Positions 21,701-33,700 of a stretch of 64,000 nucleotides of DNA are shown in pieces. Both the position numbers and the translations under genes were made by a program. The notes under the pieces are model-generated. The model saw nothing but the letters and a program-made list of their open reading frames with translations, searched no databases and was not told the DNA's origin. Within the stretch, counting starts at the first letter, position 1; each line of letters starts with the position of its first letter. The stretch comes from Nageia nagi (taxonomy: Eukaryota; Pinophyta): the NCBI GenBank assembly GCA_050084985.1, contig JBITNC010000001.1, positions 156,798,001 through 156,862,000 of the forward strand, written 5' to 3'.

Positions 21701-24700
21701 TGTCTTCCAAGAATCCTTTAGTCTTGGTAATTGAAACTCATGATGGTGGAATGCAACTTCAATATGCTTCATCCAGGATAGTGGTAGGAAATACATCGTT
21801 GAAGCTCCATGTCCATGTGTCAATGTAAATTACAAACACTCTAGTTTGTTGTAGTTGTCACTCCTCATCAACTGATCTATGGATGTCCCTCCATAACCAT
21901 GAAAGTGTGTGTATATCCAAGCAGAGGTGTCCCTACAAGAAACTTAAGAAAATCATGGTTAGTAGAAAAAAGTTGAGCCTTTGCTCCATGCATGAGGCAA
22001 GGTCTCCTCAGAACTCCACGTGGAATGTCTAGCTTCCTCAAGCTTCAATGTGAAACTCCCAATAGCTTGACATGACATGTCTAGTTCTCTAGATGTCCAA
22101 CATGGGCATCTCATCCATCCTGAACCTCAACATTAGGTGACCCTCTCTCCAAATGCCCAATGTGGGGTATCCAACCTCCCTAAAACTCAGTGTTGAGTAG
22201 CAATCCTCCCAAGTACACAACGTGGGGTGCCAAACTTCTATCTGGTCCAATGTGGAGTGCATATCCTTCCCCAGGTCCAATGTGAAAAACCAAGATTCCT
22301 TCAAGCTCAACGTCTAGTGGCAAACTCCCTTGATGTCCAACGTGGGGTGAGACCCCATTCCAAGGCCTAACGTGGGATGCGTGGCCCCATTATGACCCAA
22401 CGTGGCCCCTTCTAGCTCCCCGAGTTGTGACGTGGGGCACAAAAGTTCTTCAATGTCCCCCATCTCTTGTTGAAACTCTTCTTCTCCCAACGTGGTCCCA
22501 TCATTTGCTTCCTCCTCATGTTGGCACCACTCAATCACCTCCAACCTCTTGTTGTCTACCTGCAGACAATCATCTTTAATCCCTTGCAGAGTGTGAGTCT
22601 TCCCATCAATTTTGAAACTCATTGTGAGTTTCTAATAGTTGGTGTGGATATCACCCAAATCAAAAAAGCCACTGCACACCTAAGATGATGTGAGGATGTC
22701 CCTTCAGAGGATATATATAGAAGTCTTCCCTCACCGTACAACTCTGCAATCTCACACCAAACCTCTCAACAATGTGATCCACCAACATGAGCTTCCCATT
22801 GGTGTCGGAAACCCTGAATCCCTCTAACCCCTTGGTCTTCAGGTTCTTCTTAGCAAAGCCTACATCAATGAAGTTGTGAGATGCTCCTGGATCAATTAAT
22901 ACCATCACATCCTATCCTCCAGCTTGTCCCACAATCTTCAACGTGAAATACTTCTTTACCCCATGTAGGGAAGCGATCATGCTCCCTAATGTGCCCTCAA
23001 CTGGAGGTGAGTCCTGATCTAGGGTGTCCATCCCAATCTCCAAATCTGAATTATCCGACTCATCTCTGAAAATACCTCTATGTAATGCACTTGTCCTTTT
23101 CGTTGACAACGGTGCCTTGGCTCCCATGTCTTCTTACAATAGAAGCACTTACCATCTTCTCGCAGCTTCCTCTGTGTGGCTACATCTAGCAGGTTTGTTC
23201 TAGGCGGGGAGAGAGATTTTGCCTTACTAGACCCTTCCCTATCAACAAACAAATTCCGAGTGACTAGCCCTCTATACATTTGTCCTTCCTTCAGGGATTT
23301 CACCATACGCTCAAGGTCTTAAGCTGCCTGGATTGCGTCATCAAGGCTCCTAGAAGTGGATACCTTAACCATCCCCAACAATGGCTCCATCAAACCCTCA
23401 ATGAAGAGGAATATCAATCTCTCCTCCGATATATGGTGGATCATGATGACAATCCTCTGAAGCTTTGTCACATAGTCGTCCACAGTCCCTAACTGCCTCA
23501 ACGATGTAAGATCCTGGAAGTAGTCGTTTTCCTTCTTCCTATCAAACCGCTTGACCAACCATCTAGCGAACTCATCAAAGGAAGTGATAAGGGAATACCC
23601 TTGGCTGATCACTCCATGCTGCCACCACTCCAAAGCATCTCCCTCGAAATGCAATGATGCGAAATGAATCGCATCCTCCTACACCATGTTTGGGCTTAGA
23701 GTGAAGTAGGTTTGCAATTGTTATAACCATGCCCTAGCCATCACCTTCTTTCCATCAAACATTTGTTCCTGCATCTTACTGATCTTATGCTACAAGTCCC
23801 TCTTGTCATCCCCCAAACTGCTGAAATTGCGTGGGCCATGTGAATTGCTTCCCTTTAACCCTAAGATCTCCACGTAGCCGTTGAAATTCATATCTCTCCT
23901 CAACCCAGGATCCAACATGGAATATTTTTTGAAGATTTGATTCAAATCCAAAGGGCCAGGAACTCTACTCCTCGTCACCTCCACATATTTCTGCGCAAAC
24001 ATGGCTTGTACAATTTTAGATTAACTGGCTGCTCTTCAATCCTACCAACGTCCTCCTCCAGGTTACTCCCTAGGAGAGGGTTTGTACCCTGGGGTGCTCA
24101 GTGTGAGTGGAACCTAAAGAATGTGGCCTCTGGATGTCCCATCGACTCATGGTGGGTTGACTCTCGATGCCTCAAACTCCGAGATCTCCTCATGCTTGGC
24201 TCCCTATCTACCCAATCCTCTTCATATGGCTCCTCTTTGTAATCTCTGGTATGATGTGGGGCCTCTTTGTCACCCCTGGTGTGATGTGGGGTCTCCCTCT
24301 CATCCCGGGTGTAACGTGGTGCCTCCAGATCATCCCTGACATGACATGGGGGGGTATGCTGCCCCTCAAGCTCCTCACGGGCACCAAAATGACTGTCCAT
24401 CTACTGTTGCATGGATGTCATAGCTCCGATCATACTGTGGATAGCCGAAATGATCTCGTCAAACTTCCGTTCAAGAGTGGATCCTCGAGCCAAAGTTGAG
24501 CTCCTCCTCCTAGCGGCTATTTGTCTCTCTCCCTGCACCTCCTCTTCATCTTTGAATGCTCTCCCATCCAGCAATTCATTCATCCATGGTCATCTATCCT
24601 CATCATGGACGATTCTTTAAAGCGCCTCTTCTGTGTGTGACCTTCTGCTTTTCCTAGCGAATGCCATCTCTCTCTGAGTATTGGACTGGTGTAGTAGCGA

Positions 24701-27700
24701 TGTATTGCAGGTCTCATGCATAGGTTGGCCAAATCCAAGCTTTGATACCACTATAAGGGTCCAAAATGCAACTCAAGGAAAAATCAGCAAATTCGATTAC
24801 AATAATCTTGACATTAGACCTAAGGCATCATTTACAAGCATACAATGTATAGAATTGCCAACATCTAAGCTAGGGTTACAAGATTAAGCAATTACAACAT
24901 CCATACACCAACATCTAGCATGCTACAATGAATATCACATAACAATACCAACATTTGGCTCATCCATGCATAAATAAGCAATGACAGCCCAACGCATGCA
25001 CAAGAGTGATGTAAACAATACAAATAAGAGATCCAATGCCCTCTGGCTATACGAATGATATAAAATGATGGTGTATACAATACCAAGCCCTGAAGGGTTG
25101 ACGTTGGCCTCCAAGGAGCCAACCAGGGCACAACAATATATCTCCCATCATTTGAACAATCCTAAAACCATGGGACAGTACGCTCCCTTGGAATCCGATT
25201 TCCCTCCACCGAAGGATTCCTCCTCAAACCCTGGATAACCACGAAAGGTAGAAGCAATACCTCGAATGCCACTAGATGGACAAGGGGGTTGTGCCAATGT
25301 CGTAGACAAACAGGATCCCTCAGCCTAAATGCCTCCGAAGTGTTGCACTTAGGGAGATTGCTTAGCACCGCTAAGACTTCTTGTCCTCTAGATGGAATGT
25401 GCGTAATGATAATAATCTGTATATCCAATAATGAGACTCCAATTTCTATTTATACATTAGCTCTGTCCAAATCTCACCCAGGAGTCATCACCTTGCTCCT
25501 CTAATCCAACGTTGGCCTGCTGGGGGGCTGAAATACCTAACATAGGTGCCTAGGGGTTAGGCATGCCAACATAGAGGGGCAAAGTGCATTAAGTGCCAAC
25601 ATTGAGTCCTAGGTGTGCCACGCATGGCCACATGGGTCAAGGATTCATGTGACGTGTTGTACCCTACACAACTCGACCCTAAATTTGCAATTTTGGGCGA
25701 CCCTCGACAATTTGGAACCGATAAACATCCAATCAAAACTACCTCCCCTCACCTCCAATAAATCCGAAAATCGAGCCTATCACCCTATCATCAAAGTGTA
25801 ATCACCCACCCAATTTCAATCATGTCGCATTAAAAAGTAAAACCCTCAAAAATTGACTAAGTCTGGAAAAGTGTAAATCAGGTCTAGGCGAAGTTGGGAA
25901 GTCCAAGTCAAGTTTGAACCAAGATGAACGAATCCAAGCTACTCTCAGAGCTGGCGCATGCTCCAAGAAGACAAAATCTTGTCTTTCTGGGATGTGCGCC
26001 TGGGCCAGAAGTATGGCTGGTTCTGAAGCTAAGTTCGAAAACTAAAGCTGGGCCACTCTTAGACCCAGCGCATGCCATGAAAAGACAAAGTTTTGTCTTT
26101 CTGAGGCATGCACCAGAATTAGGAAGATCCCTCGGACGAAATAAGGCTCGGAAAAAGACAAGTCAATACATGACAAGGCTATCGCATGCCTCAAAAAGAC
26201 AAAACTTTGTCTTTTGGGAGCATGCGCCAAGCCTAGGAAGGCACCCGTATGGAGTAAGTATGGAAAAATGACTAAGTCTAGGGAGTACGAGACCAAAAAA
26301 GACAAATTTGGTCATTTACAACCCAACGCATGTCACAAGAAGACAAGATCATGACTTTTGGGAGCATGTGACCAGACTGGAGGAACCGGAGAAGTTGGAG
26401 GGAGTTTCAAAAAAGACAAGATCTTGTCTTTTGAAACCATGCGCCAGGTTTGGAACGGACCCTAGGTCAAGTCAGGATGGAAAAATGAGCAAGTTGAACC
26501 CCAGAGAAGCGACAATTGAGCAAGATCAAGCACCAAGACGAAGCTCCAGGATCAAGTTGGATGAGCAAGAACACAAGGAGGGCCAACGTTGGGAAGGCAT
26601 TCACCCCAGGGGCTAGTGCATGCTCCAGGAAGACAAAATATTGTCTTTTCTGGGCATGTGCCAAGCCAAGAGACACTCCAAAATCCCCAAGTTTGGTTCT
26701 TGACCGCCAGGAATAAGGTTTCACAATGGCACACATCTCGAGGTCGGCCACCTAGAAGGCTGAGATGTATTTTCCTCCAAAACCTACCCGACTAGGGTTC
26801 CCAAAATGTCCACATCAGCTATAAATACCAACTTGGGGACCTCATTTTCCCAAATTCAAATCGCGGCACTCTTCTACATTTGCACTAAAATTGCAGATTT
26901 TTGAGTTTTAAATCTGCCTGTTTGCTTGGGGAGGCTTGCGTAAGGGATTTAGGAGGCTAGGAGGAGGACGAGGAGGTCACAAGTTTGCCAGGAGAACACC
27001 ACATCACCCCGGAAGACCCTCGCCACTCGTCAAGGCACCATGGCTAGCTCCAAAAGCAATTCAGCCAAAGATTATGCTCGAGATCTGGAGTACATCAAGC
27101 AAGAATGCCTCATAACCATATGCAAGTGACAAGACTCCTTGCCTCGGGGGCCTAAGTTCTCCAAGAACAGGTTGGCCACTATCGGAGACACAGACTAGCA
27201 AAAGGTGGATCCGATGCTGATGAGAGAGAAGATCAGGAACAAACCCATCAATGAGCTGAAACAAGATATCGTCTTCTTCTTAGGTCTCTCGACTTGTGCC
27301 TTCATCCCATTCACAGCCCCGTTCCCAAAGTTGTGCTTGGAGATCGGCCAGCATTGGAAGAAGGGCGAAAGAGTGCTCCGCAACATCAAGGGCAACGTCA
27401 TCATGGACTTCAGCCCCGAAGGCATCAACAAGGCATTCCAGTGGACGACAGAAGACAACTTTGAATACACAAAAGAGGAGTTGTTGGCATGCTATCGAGA
27501 CACCAACAGGGTAGCCGCAACGATCAAAAGTTGGATGTTCGATGAGCACCATGGCCTGAAGGGTAACGCACTTATCAATGCCCCTCGCTCACTTCTACGA
27601 CTCTGTCGACTTAATGATCCTCATATTGTTGTGAGTTCTCAGGAAGGAGGATGCATCCAAATTCCAGAAGTTCTTCAGCTTCATCGTAGAGATAACACGA

Positions 27701-30700
27701 GGGAAGAAGATCAAGTGCAGTAAGGTGTTAAGCGACAGTATCATGGACCAATTGTCATCGGTGGGAACCACACGCAAGTTTTACCTCAATTCCTACCTAG
27801 TGTACCTGCTGCTCCATGGCAAGCCAAGGCCTACAACCTTAGGGGAGGCAGACCTGATCAAGAAAGGAACATATGTTGTGTGGAAATGCTACCCTAAGTG
27901 GAAGGTCAAGAGGAGATGGGAGAATTTCACGATGAAGAGTGATGGATGGGAGTACGAAATCTACAAGAAGCTTAAGGGAGAGATCACCATTGCTAGGATC
28001 TCAACGCAACCTAGGATGCGTTGAGGAGACATGGAGACTTCTTCATCCATCACCAACATTACTCTTATATCCGTCTCTATGGGTCAGCCATGGAGCCTTA
28101 TCAATTGCCTCAATATGTGAGCAATCGGATGCTCCTGATGGAGATGATGAGACAGTTGGTCTACCTGCATGAGTACGTCTGGCAAAAGAAGTCAACCACT
28201 TCCAATTTGCCAATTGCAATGGGGGAATATCAACACAGAGCTTGGGCAAACGTGACTTCCATGATAGAAGAGTTGGGGAAGTACAACTTCATGAAGATGT
28301 CGGTCGCCAACCATTGACCCTAAGCATCAGATCCATGATTTTTACATGAAGGAAAGAAAAAGGCCTTATGAGCATAGATCACGTAGGGATGAGGAGCCAT
28401 TCCGAAACATCAATGCCGAAGTGGAAGTGAAGAGGATCCATGCCAAGATGCAAGAAGAGGCTGAGAAACAGCAACGGGAAGCATCAATTGATAAGAGATT
28501 GTCCCAATCTTGGGTGAAGAAGATGCAAGAATCCACCTCTAAGGTCACCCAATTCCCACCGACCAATGAGGAACCCGTTCGACAATATGCATCTATGCAT
28601 GGGAAGAATCTCATAGAGCATGTAGCGAAGCAATTCAAGGAGATAATGGACGAACATGATATGAGAGAACTAGGGTGTGTGGCCACCAACAAGGTAGTGA
28701 GATGCATGAGGAATCAAAGACCGGACCCATCACCACCCCAAAGACCACCAAGAACTATAGTGCCACATCCGCCTTAGACCATTCCACGATCAGGATCGGA
28801 GTCCTCAACTCACTTGTACGAAGATTACTGCACCCCTCATGGAGGACAAACAGGTGGACAAGGAGATGACAATCGACAAAGTTTGCTCAAAGAGGGGCAA
28901 TATGAGAGTATTCTGGAGAATGAGTTAGAGGAAGGGCCTGGGGATGAACATGTAGCCAGTACGGTCCCTGAAAGAGACATTCAAGATGCACCAAAGGAGG
29001 AAGACCCATCGTTGGAAATCTTGTAGGAAGTTCACAACCGTACCACTTCAGAACCCTCAATATCTCAGAAGAAAGATGAAGATCCTACTCCCAAGATAAT
29101 GCCAAGAAGAGCCCAATTAAAGAGAGGGTCTCAATCCAGATTGTCAGTGACACCCGAAGAGATTGCAGGACAAAGTGAAAGGCCTTTGAATAAAATCCGA
29201 GGTAATGCCATCACCACTACAGAAACAGTCGTTGAGACCCACCAGCCTTCACCTAGCCATGAGTGGGGTGTAGACATGGATGAATGCCTTAATGTCTTCA
29301 ACATGGACGTAGGGGAGGAGTTTAGATCTAGAGGGGTAGGTGATCAGATTGGGGGGAGTTCCACTCGCTTGGGGAGGTGTCAAACCTACGTGCACATGAT
29401 AGATAATGCAGTCTGCATTAAGACTATAGTAACTGACAAGGATAACCCTCAGGGCCCTAGAGATTTGAGACAGATAAATCAGATCAACACTGGCCATATT
29501 GGTGTGACCGGCAGGAAGCACGCAATCATTTCAAACATGGAGGCAATCGCTAAGGATGAGTTGCTGAAAGAAAAGGAAATAAAGAGCTTGAAAGAGGAGT
29601 TGGCCACCCAGAAGAGACTGACCCGTGAGCTTGAGTCCACCAAAGTACCTACAAAGGAGCTAAGGAAGGTGAAACCCCTCAAGGAAGGCATGATGACAGT
29701 AAAACAAGAGGTGATGGATGAGGTCCTCGCAACATTGAGACATTTCATTGGAGCACTCCACAAGATCTCTTTCGCAGAAGACTAGTTGAAGTACATTGTC
29801 ACTGAGAGGGTTTGGTTGCATAGGATCTTGGATTCTCAGAAACCTGTGGTGTTGAGGTATAAAGCATTGCAGAATCAGAGGCCCGAGGCTGCTAAGTATT
29901 GCGAGGATTACTGGTTCTACTTAGGGGTGAACGGCCAAGTCATAACTCAGTTCCAAGAGGTGAGAAAGGAAGTGACAGAGATCAATGACAAGGCTCATTT
30001 GTGCATTGAGCAGATGGACTTTCATGTGTGGTTCCTAGAAGAAAACACCACCATCCGGAAGGAAGATGAGGTGGTGACAGAGGTTGGACATCTCCTTCAT
30101 AGCCTGATGATGACAGAGGACGTGAACTCCTACCAATCCGGGAGTCACCTAAGGCATATGCTACGGGCTCATGCATGGAAGGCTAAGATGCAGAAGCTAG
30201 CAAACAAGGCCAACGGGTTCGAGGACTAAGTTGCGGGCTTGGGCCCACCATTAGATTAGCTGTCATTTATTTTTAGTGATTTCATTTTTTGCATTTTCCA
30301 GCTGGACATTTTGATATTATTTTATTCCCAAACTCGTGAAAGATGAGGATTTGCTCCCACGAGTTTGGAGGAGATATTGTAATGCCATGTGGTAATTTTT
30401 TCATTGGACTGCCTATTATTTCATGAATTAGGGTTAGGGCAACACTGTTGATTGCCCCTAACCTTATTTATACCCCATTTTGATTCATTTGTAGGGAGGT
30501 TGAGATTTTGACAACTTAATACAACTTTGCTTTGCCAAATTGCTCTTAAGTGTTAAAAGTGGTGTATGTGGATGCTATTGTGATTATGTACTTGTTCATG
30601 TTGGAATAGTGGATGTGAATGAATGTTAGATAGTGTTATCTATGTGTACTCCGTCATTGCTTGGTGTTAGTTCAACTGACTTGGTGCATCTCGTAAACTT

Positions 30701-33700
30701 CATTGAGGTGGATGAGAGCTTGCTTGTTTATCTTAAGAAGTAGTTGATCGATATCTCATGGATGATGTTTCCCTATTTGCAGTATTGGCTCGGTAGTCTT
30801 GGGATGTCTCACTAATGTCATTCACCATCGGAACTTCACCCAAGTCCCTCAAATTCACCTTGGTCCCATCTCGTCTCATTGCCTTGGCTTCACGCTCCTT
30901 CCACTCATCTATTCATGTTTTTGGCTGGTGGACCGGATAATGGGTGCTTGGAACCTACATTGAACCCAAGTGAGTCGACTTCCAAGAGTCCTTATCAAGC
31001 CCTTGAGCTTGTATGTCCACTCTTGCATCTTGTCCTCCACAGTCTTTCCGCCATCTTTTCTTTCTTTATTTTCTTTTATTTTACACTTTCTTTTTGCGGT
31101 TTTTGCACCCTAATTTCCCTTTTCAGCATTCAAGAAACAACCTTGTTGAAGCCCAAACGTAGAATAATCCGAGCCCCTTGAATCCTCACATGTTATTGAT
31201 GTTGGTGGCAGCTCTAAACATCTCAACTATCTCATGGGTTATTTTCACATAACCGGCGAAGCCAAACCTTTGGGGTAACCAATCCCCATAGCGGGAGGGA
31301 GTAACATCCCTCCACCTAAGGTGTTGGTGTTTTTCTCACTGCTTCAGGGTAGGAAAGAAAAACACCCCAACACGAGGGAGTCTTGGTGTCCAACTGGGCC
31401 AATGTGGGGGTGTGGGGGCCTCCCCAAGACTGGCGTGAGTAAATAATGATTTGTCCATCATATACATGTAGCTATAGACCTTGGGATTCCTACAATCATT
31501 ATTGGGATCTCCAAGTACATAATAAATGCTTAATCTATACTTAGGAGGGAGACATCCCACTTGGGGCTCACAGTGGGGTTCATTGACCCATTAAGTCTCC
31601 TATCCTAAGTTACAATTATGGAAGTGCAAATACATAAATAAAGTATATTACAAAGAGGAGTCTTTTGGACCCACTATCTGAACAAGGGGGGCGTCACAGT
31701 TTATAAAGGTGTAGCCTTGAGTTCCTCAACTTTCTTTTCCTATTTGAGTAGATAAAGTGTTAGAGCTTACTTCACAATCCCTACTTGTGTATTCATTTCT
31801 TGCAACATCTAAAGTTCCATCCCGAATCTTGGACACTCTTCTTCAAGTTCCTGCTTAGATTTTGGATACAGTGACGCACAAACAACATCTTCCTTGTTCT
31901 CACTCTCTTTTTTATGTAGCAAAGCTTAATGAATTTCTTTTGTACATTTGAATCAATATTTCTCAAACTCTGAGTAACAAACAATAGTCCCAATTACATA
32001 CATATCCTCAACATAAAAATCAAAACACAAAATTTGTATATTCATGGAGCTGCATACCTTGAAATAGAACTTCCTTTCATCAGAATCTGTATGCACAAAA
32101 TTTAGTCCACTATTCTGTGGCATCAATATCTTCTTTTCTAGAAAATTTTGGTAACTTCATGACTGTCCCCAAAATACTATAGTGCCAATCATAGTAGCAA
32201 AACTCGCCGGGAATCGCCAAAACTCGCGAGTCCCGAGTCCAAGTCTGTCTGGCCGAGTCTTGGCAGCTCGGACTCGCCGGACTCGGCGAGTTTTGGCGAG
32301 TCTTGGCGAGTCCCGAGTCCCGGCGAGACTCGCGAGTTTCTAGCCGCGGACTCGCCAAAACTCGTCTGACACGACCAGCAAGAGAAAAAGTGCCCAGTTT
32401 GAGAAAAAGTGCCCAGTTTCTGCCTTTTATTACTTTTTCTAGTCTTTTTTGGTCATTTTGGCGGTGCAGTTGTTAGAAGAAGGGCGAAAGAGAGGGAGAG
32501 AAGCATTTTGCAACTAGACCAACCAAATTTTATCCGTGCTAAATTTTGAGGTAAGTAATTTTATTTCTCTACCTTCTATATTCTTTTTTTCGCCGAATAT
32601 TATTAGTAGTTTAACTTTGGAAATTACACTTAGGGAATTAATTTGCGCGAGGTAAAAATAGGGGGTTTAGGGGTAAGATACAAACGAATTGGAATAGTGT
32701 AATTTTTAGCCCAGATCTCTTCCCGAACGCCCGTTTGTACCCTTTCGAAAAAATTTGAAGCCCCGTCTCGTGACGGGGGTGGCACGCCAGGGGCGCTGCC
32801 CCTTGGAACCCCGTAAAGGGACTAAATTTAATACTTGGACGGGTGCCAAAAATTTTAAGTACCATTTTTTATTTGTGATTTAAGCCATTTTTTTTAGCTT
32901 GTGGCATGTGCTTATATTTTTATTTTTTCTATTTAAATTTAATTTTTGTATCTTATTATTTTTTATTTTTCTTGTGCAGCTGCAGGATCATGGCTAGTGA
33001 GGCTAGTCTACCTCATGAGCAGCCAACAATACCCACAACATTACCTCCAGGGAAGAAAGATGCTGCATGGAAATATGTGAATCCTGGAAAATCAAAACAC
33101 AAAGGAGGTGTGATATGCCTCTTTTGTAATTTTGATATGAGTGGAGGCATAAACCGCCTCAAGTATCACTTAGCCAGGATAGTAGGGAAAGAAGTTAAGC
33201 CATGCCCTACAGTTCCCCTAGAGGTTCAGCAAGAGTGCAATGCATCTCTCATTGGTTATAAAGAGAAGAAGGAATTGAAAAGGAAACATGATGTGGCCAT
33301 GGCAAACCCCCTTGGAGAGACAGGTAGCACATATACGCCATCACCATTTCCTAGCAGAGGAGTTGCTAGTGGTAGTGGTGGCAATAGCTCTAGCATTGCC
33401 TCAATTGCAAAACCCGGATCTTTTTTTGCTTCACGTTCCAGTCCAGGGTCACAACCCACATTGCATGGTATGACTGCATGGAACGAGGAGAGACACAAGC
33501 AAGCCAGGAAGGCGATAGCTGCATTTTGGTTTTTTTCAGACATCCCATTCAATGTGGCTAGGTCTCCATATTGGCGGGGCATGGTAGAGGCTATTGCAGC
33601 ATGCGGTCAAGGATTTAAGGCACCCACATATTATGATTTGAGGGGTCCTCTCCTTGACGAGGCTGTGCAGGACATTCAAACGTTGCTTCATAAGCAACGT

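Larger units (their letters stand above)
25655..31372 (+). mobile_element. Element B1: palindrome-array element with long non-pol ORF
   Basis: A 5718-bp insertion inside the element C LTR. It starts TGTTGTACCC and ends CCCCAACA, so its outer five bases are inverted (TGTTG/CAACA). Flanks TGACG and CGAGG match at three of five bases and fit a decayed 5-bp duplication, since the uninterrupted C LTR reads CGTGG there. Contents: palindrome array, TATA box, long ORF without RT or integrase, purine-rich tract, ~995-bp LTR-like end. The 3' end and array are homologous to B2. The two ends of B1 do not look like copies of each other, which is abnormal for an LTR element. Confidence 0.75.
20421..31698 (-). 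mobile_element. Element C: gag-protease-only LTR retrotransposon with nested B1
   Basis: Complete minus-strand insertion bounded by a perfect 5-bp target duplication GTTTA (20416-20420 and 31699-31703). The 3' LTR is 20421-21644, the polypurine tract lies just inside it, the gag-protease-repeat region is about 22089-24666, a tRNA-iMet-type primer site is at 24739-24750, and the 5' LTR is 24752-25654 plus 31373-31698, split by B1. With B1 and a 5-bp duplication removed the 5' LTR is 1224 bp, exactly the 3' LTR length. RT, RNase H and integrase are absent, so this copy needed another element's pol to move. Confidence 0.9.

Noticed and set aside
25924-26795. Repeated peptide of the type HASKRQNLVFLGHAP as a protein repeat
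   Set aside because: It is read from the palindrome array, appears in similar form on both strands because the DNA is palindromic, and the frame is broken between units. A DNA-level palindrome explains it better than a protein.
31320-31372. Terminal hairpin of B1/B2 as a Helitron end
   Set aside because: No CTRR terminus, no TC start, no rolling-circle protein, and the flanks fit a 5-bp duplication rather than insertion between A and T.
31793-31993. 66-codon basic ORF in the duplicated intron unit
   Set aside because: Not conserved as an open frame in the other unit (about 20047-20307); another frame with stops looks more protein-like. Not called as a gene.
32906-32989. Hydrophobic N-terminal extension of the hAT transposase (MCLYFYFFYLN...)
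   Set aside because: It lies in a T-rich stretch that ends in an acceptor-like tgcag just before MASEASL, and a matching donor gtaagt stands at 32551. It is most likely intron.
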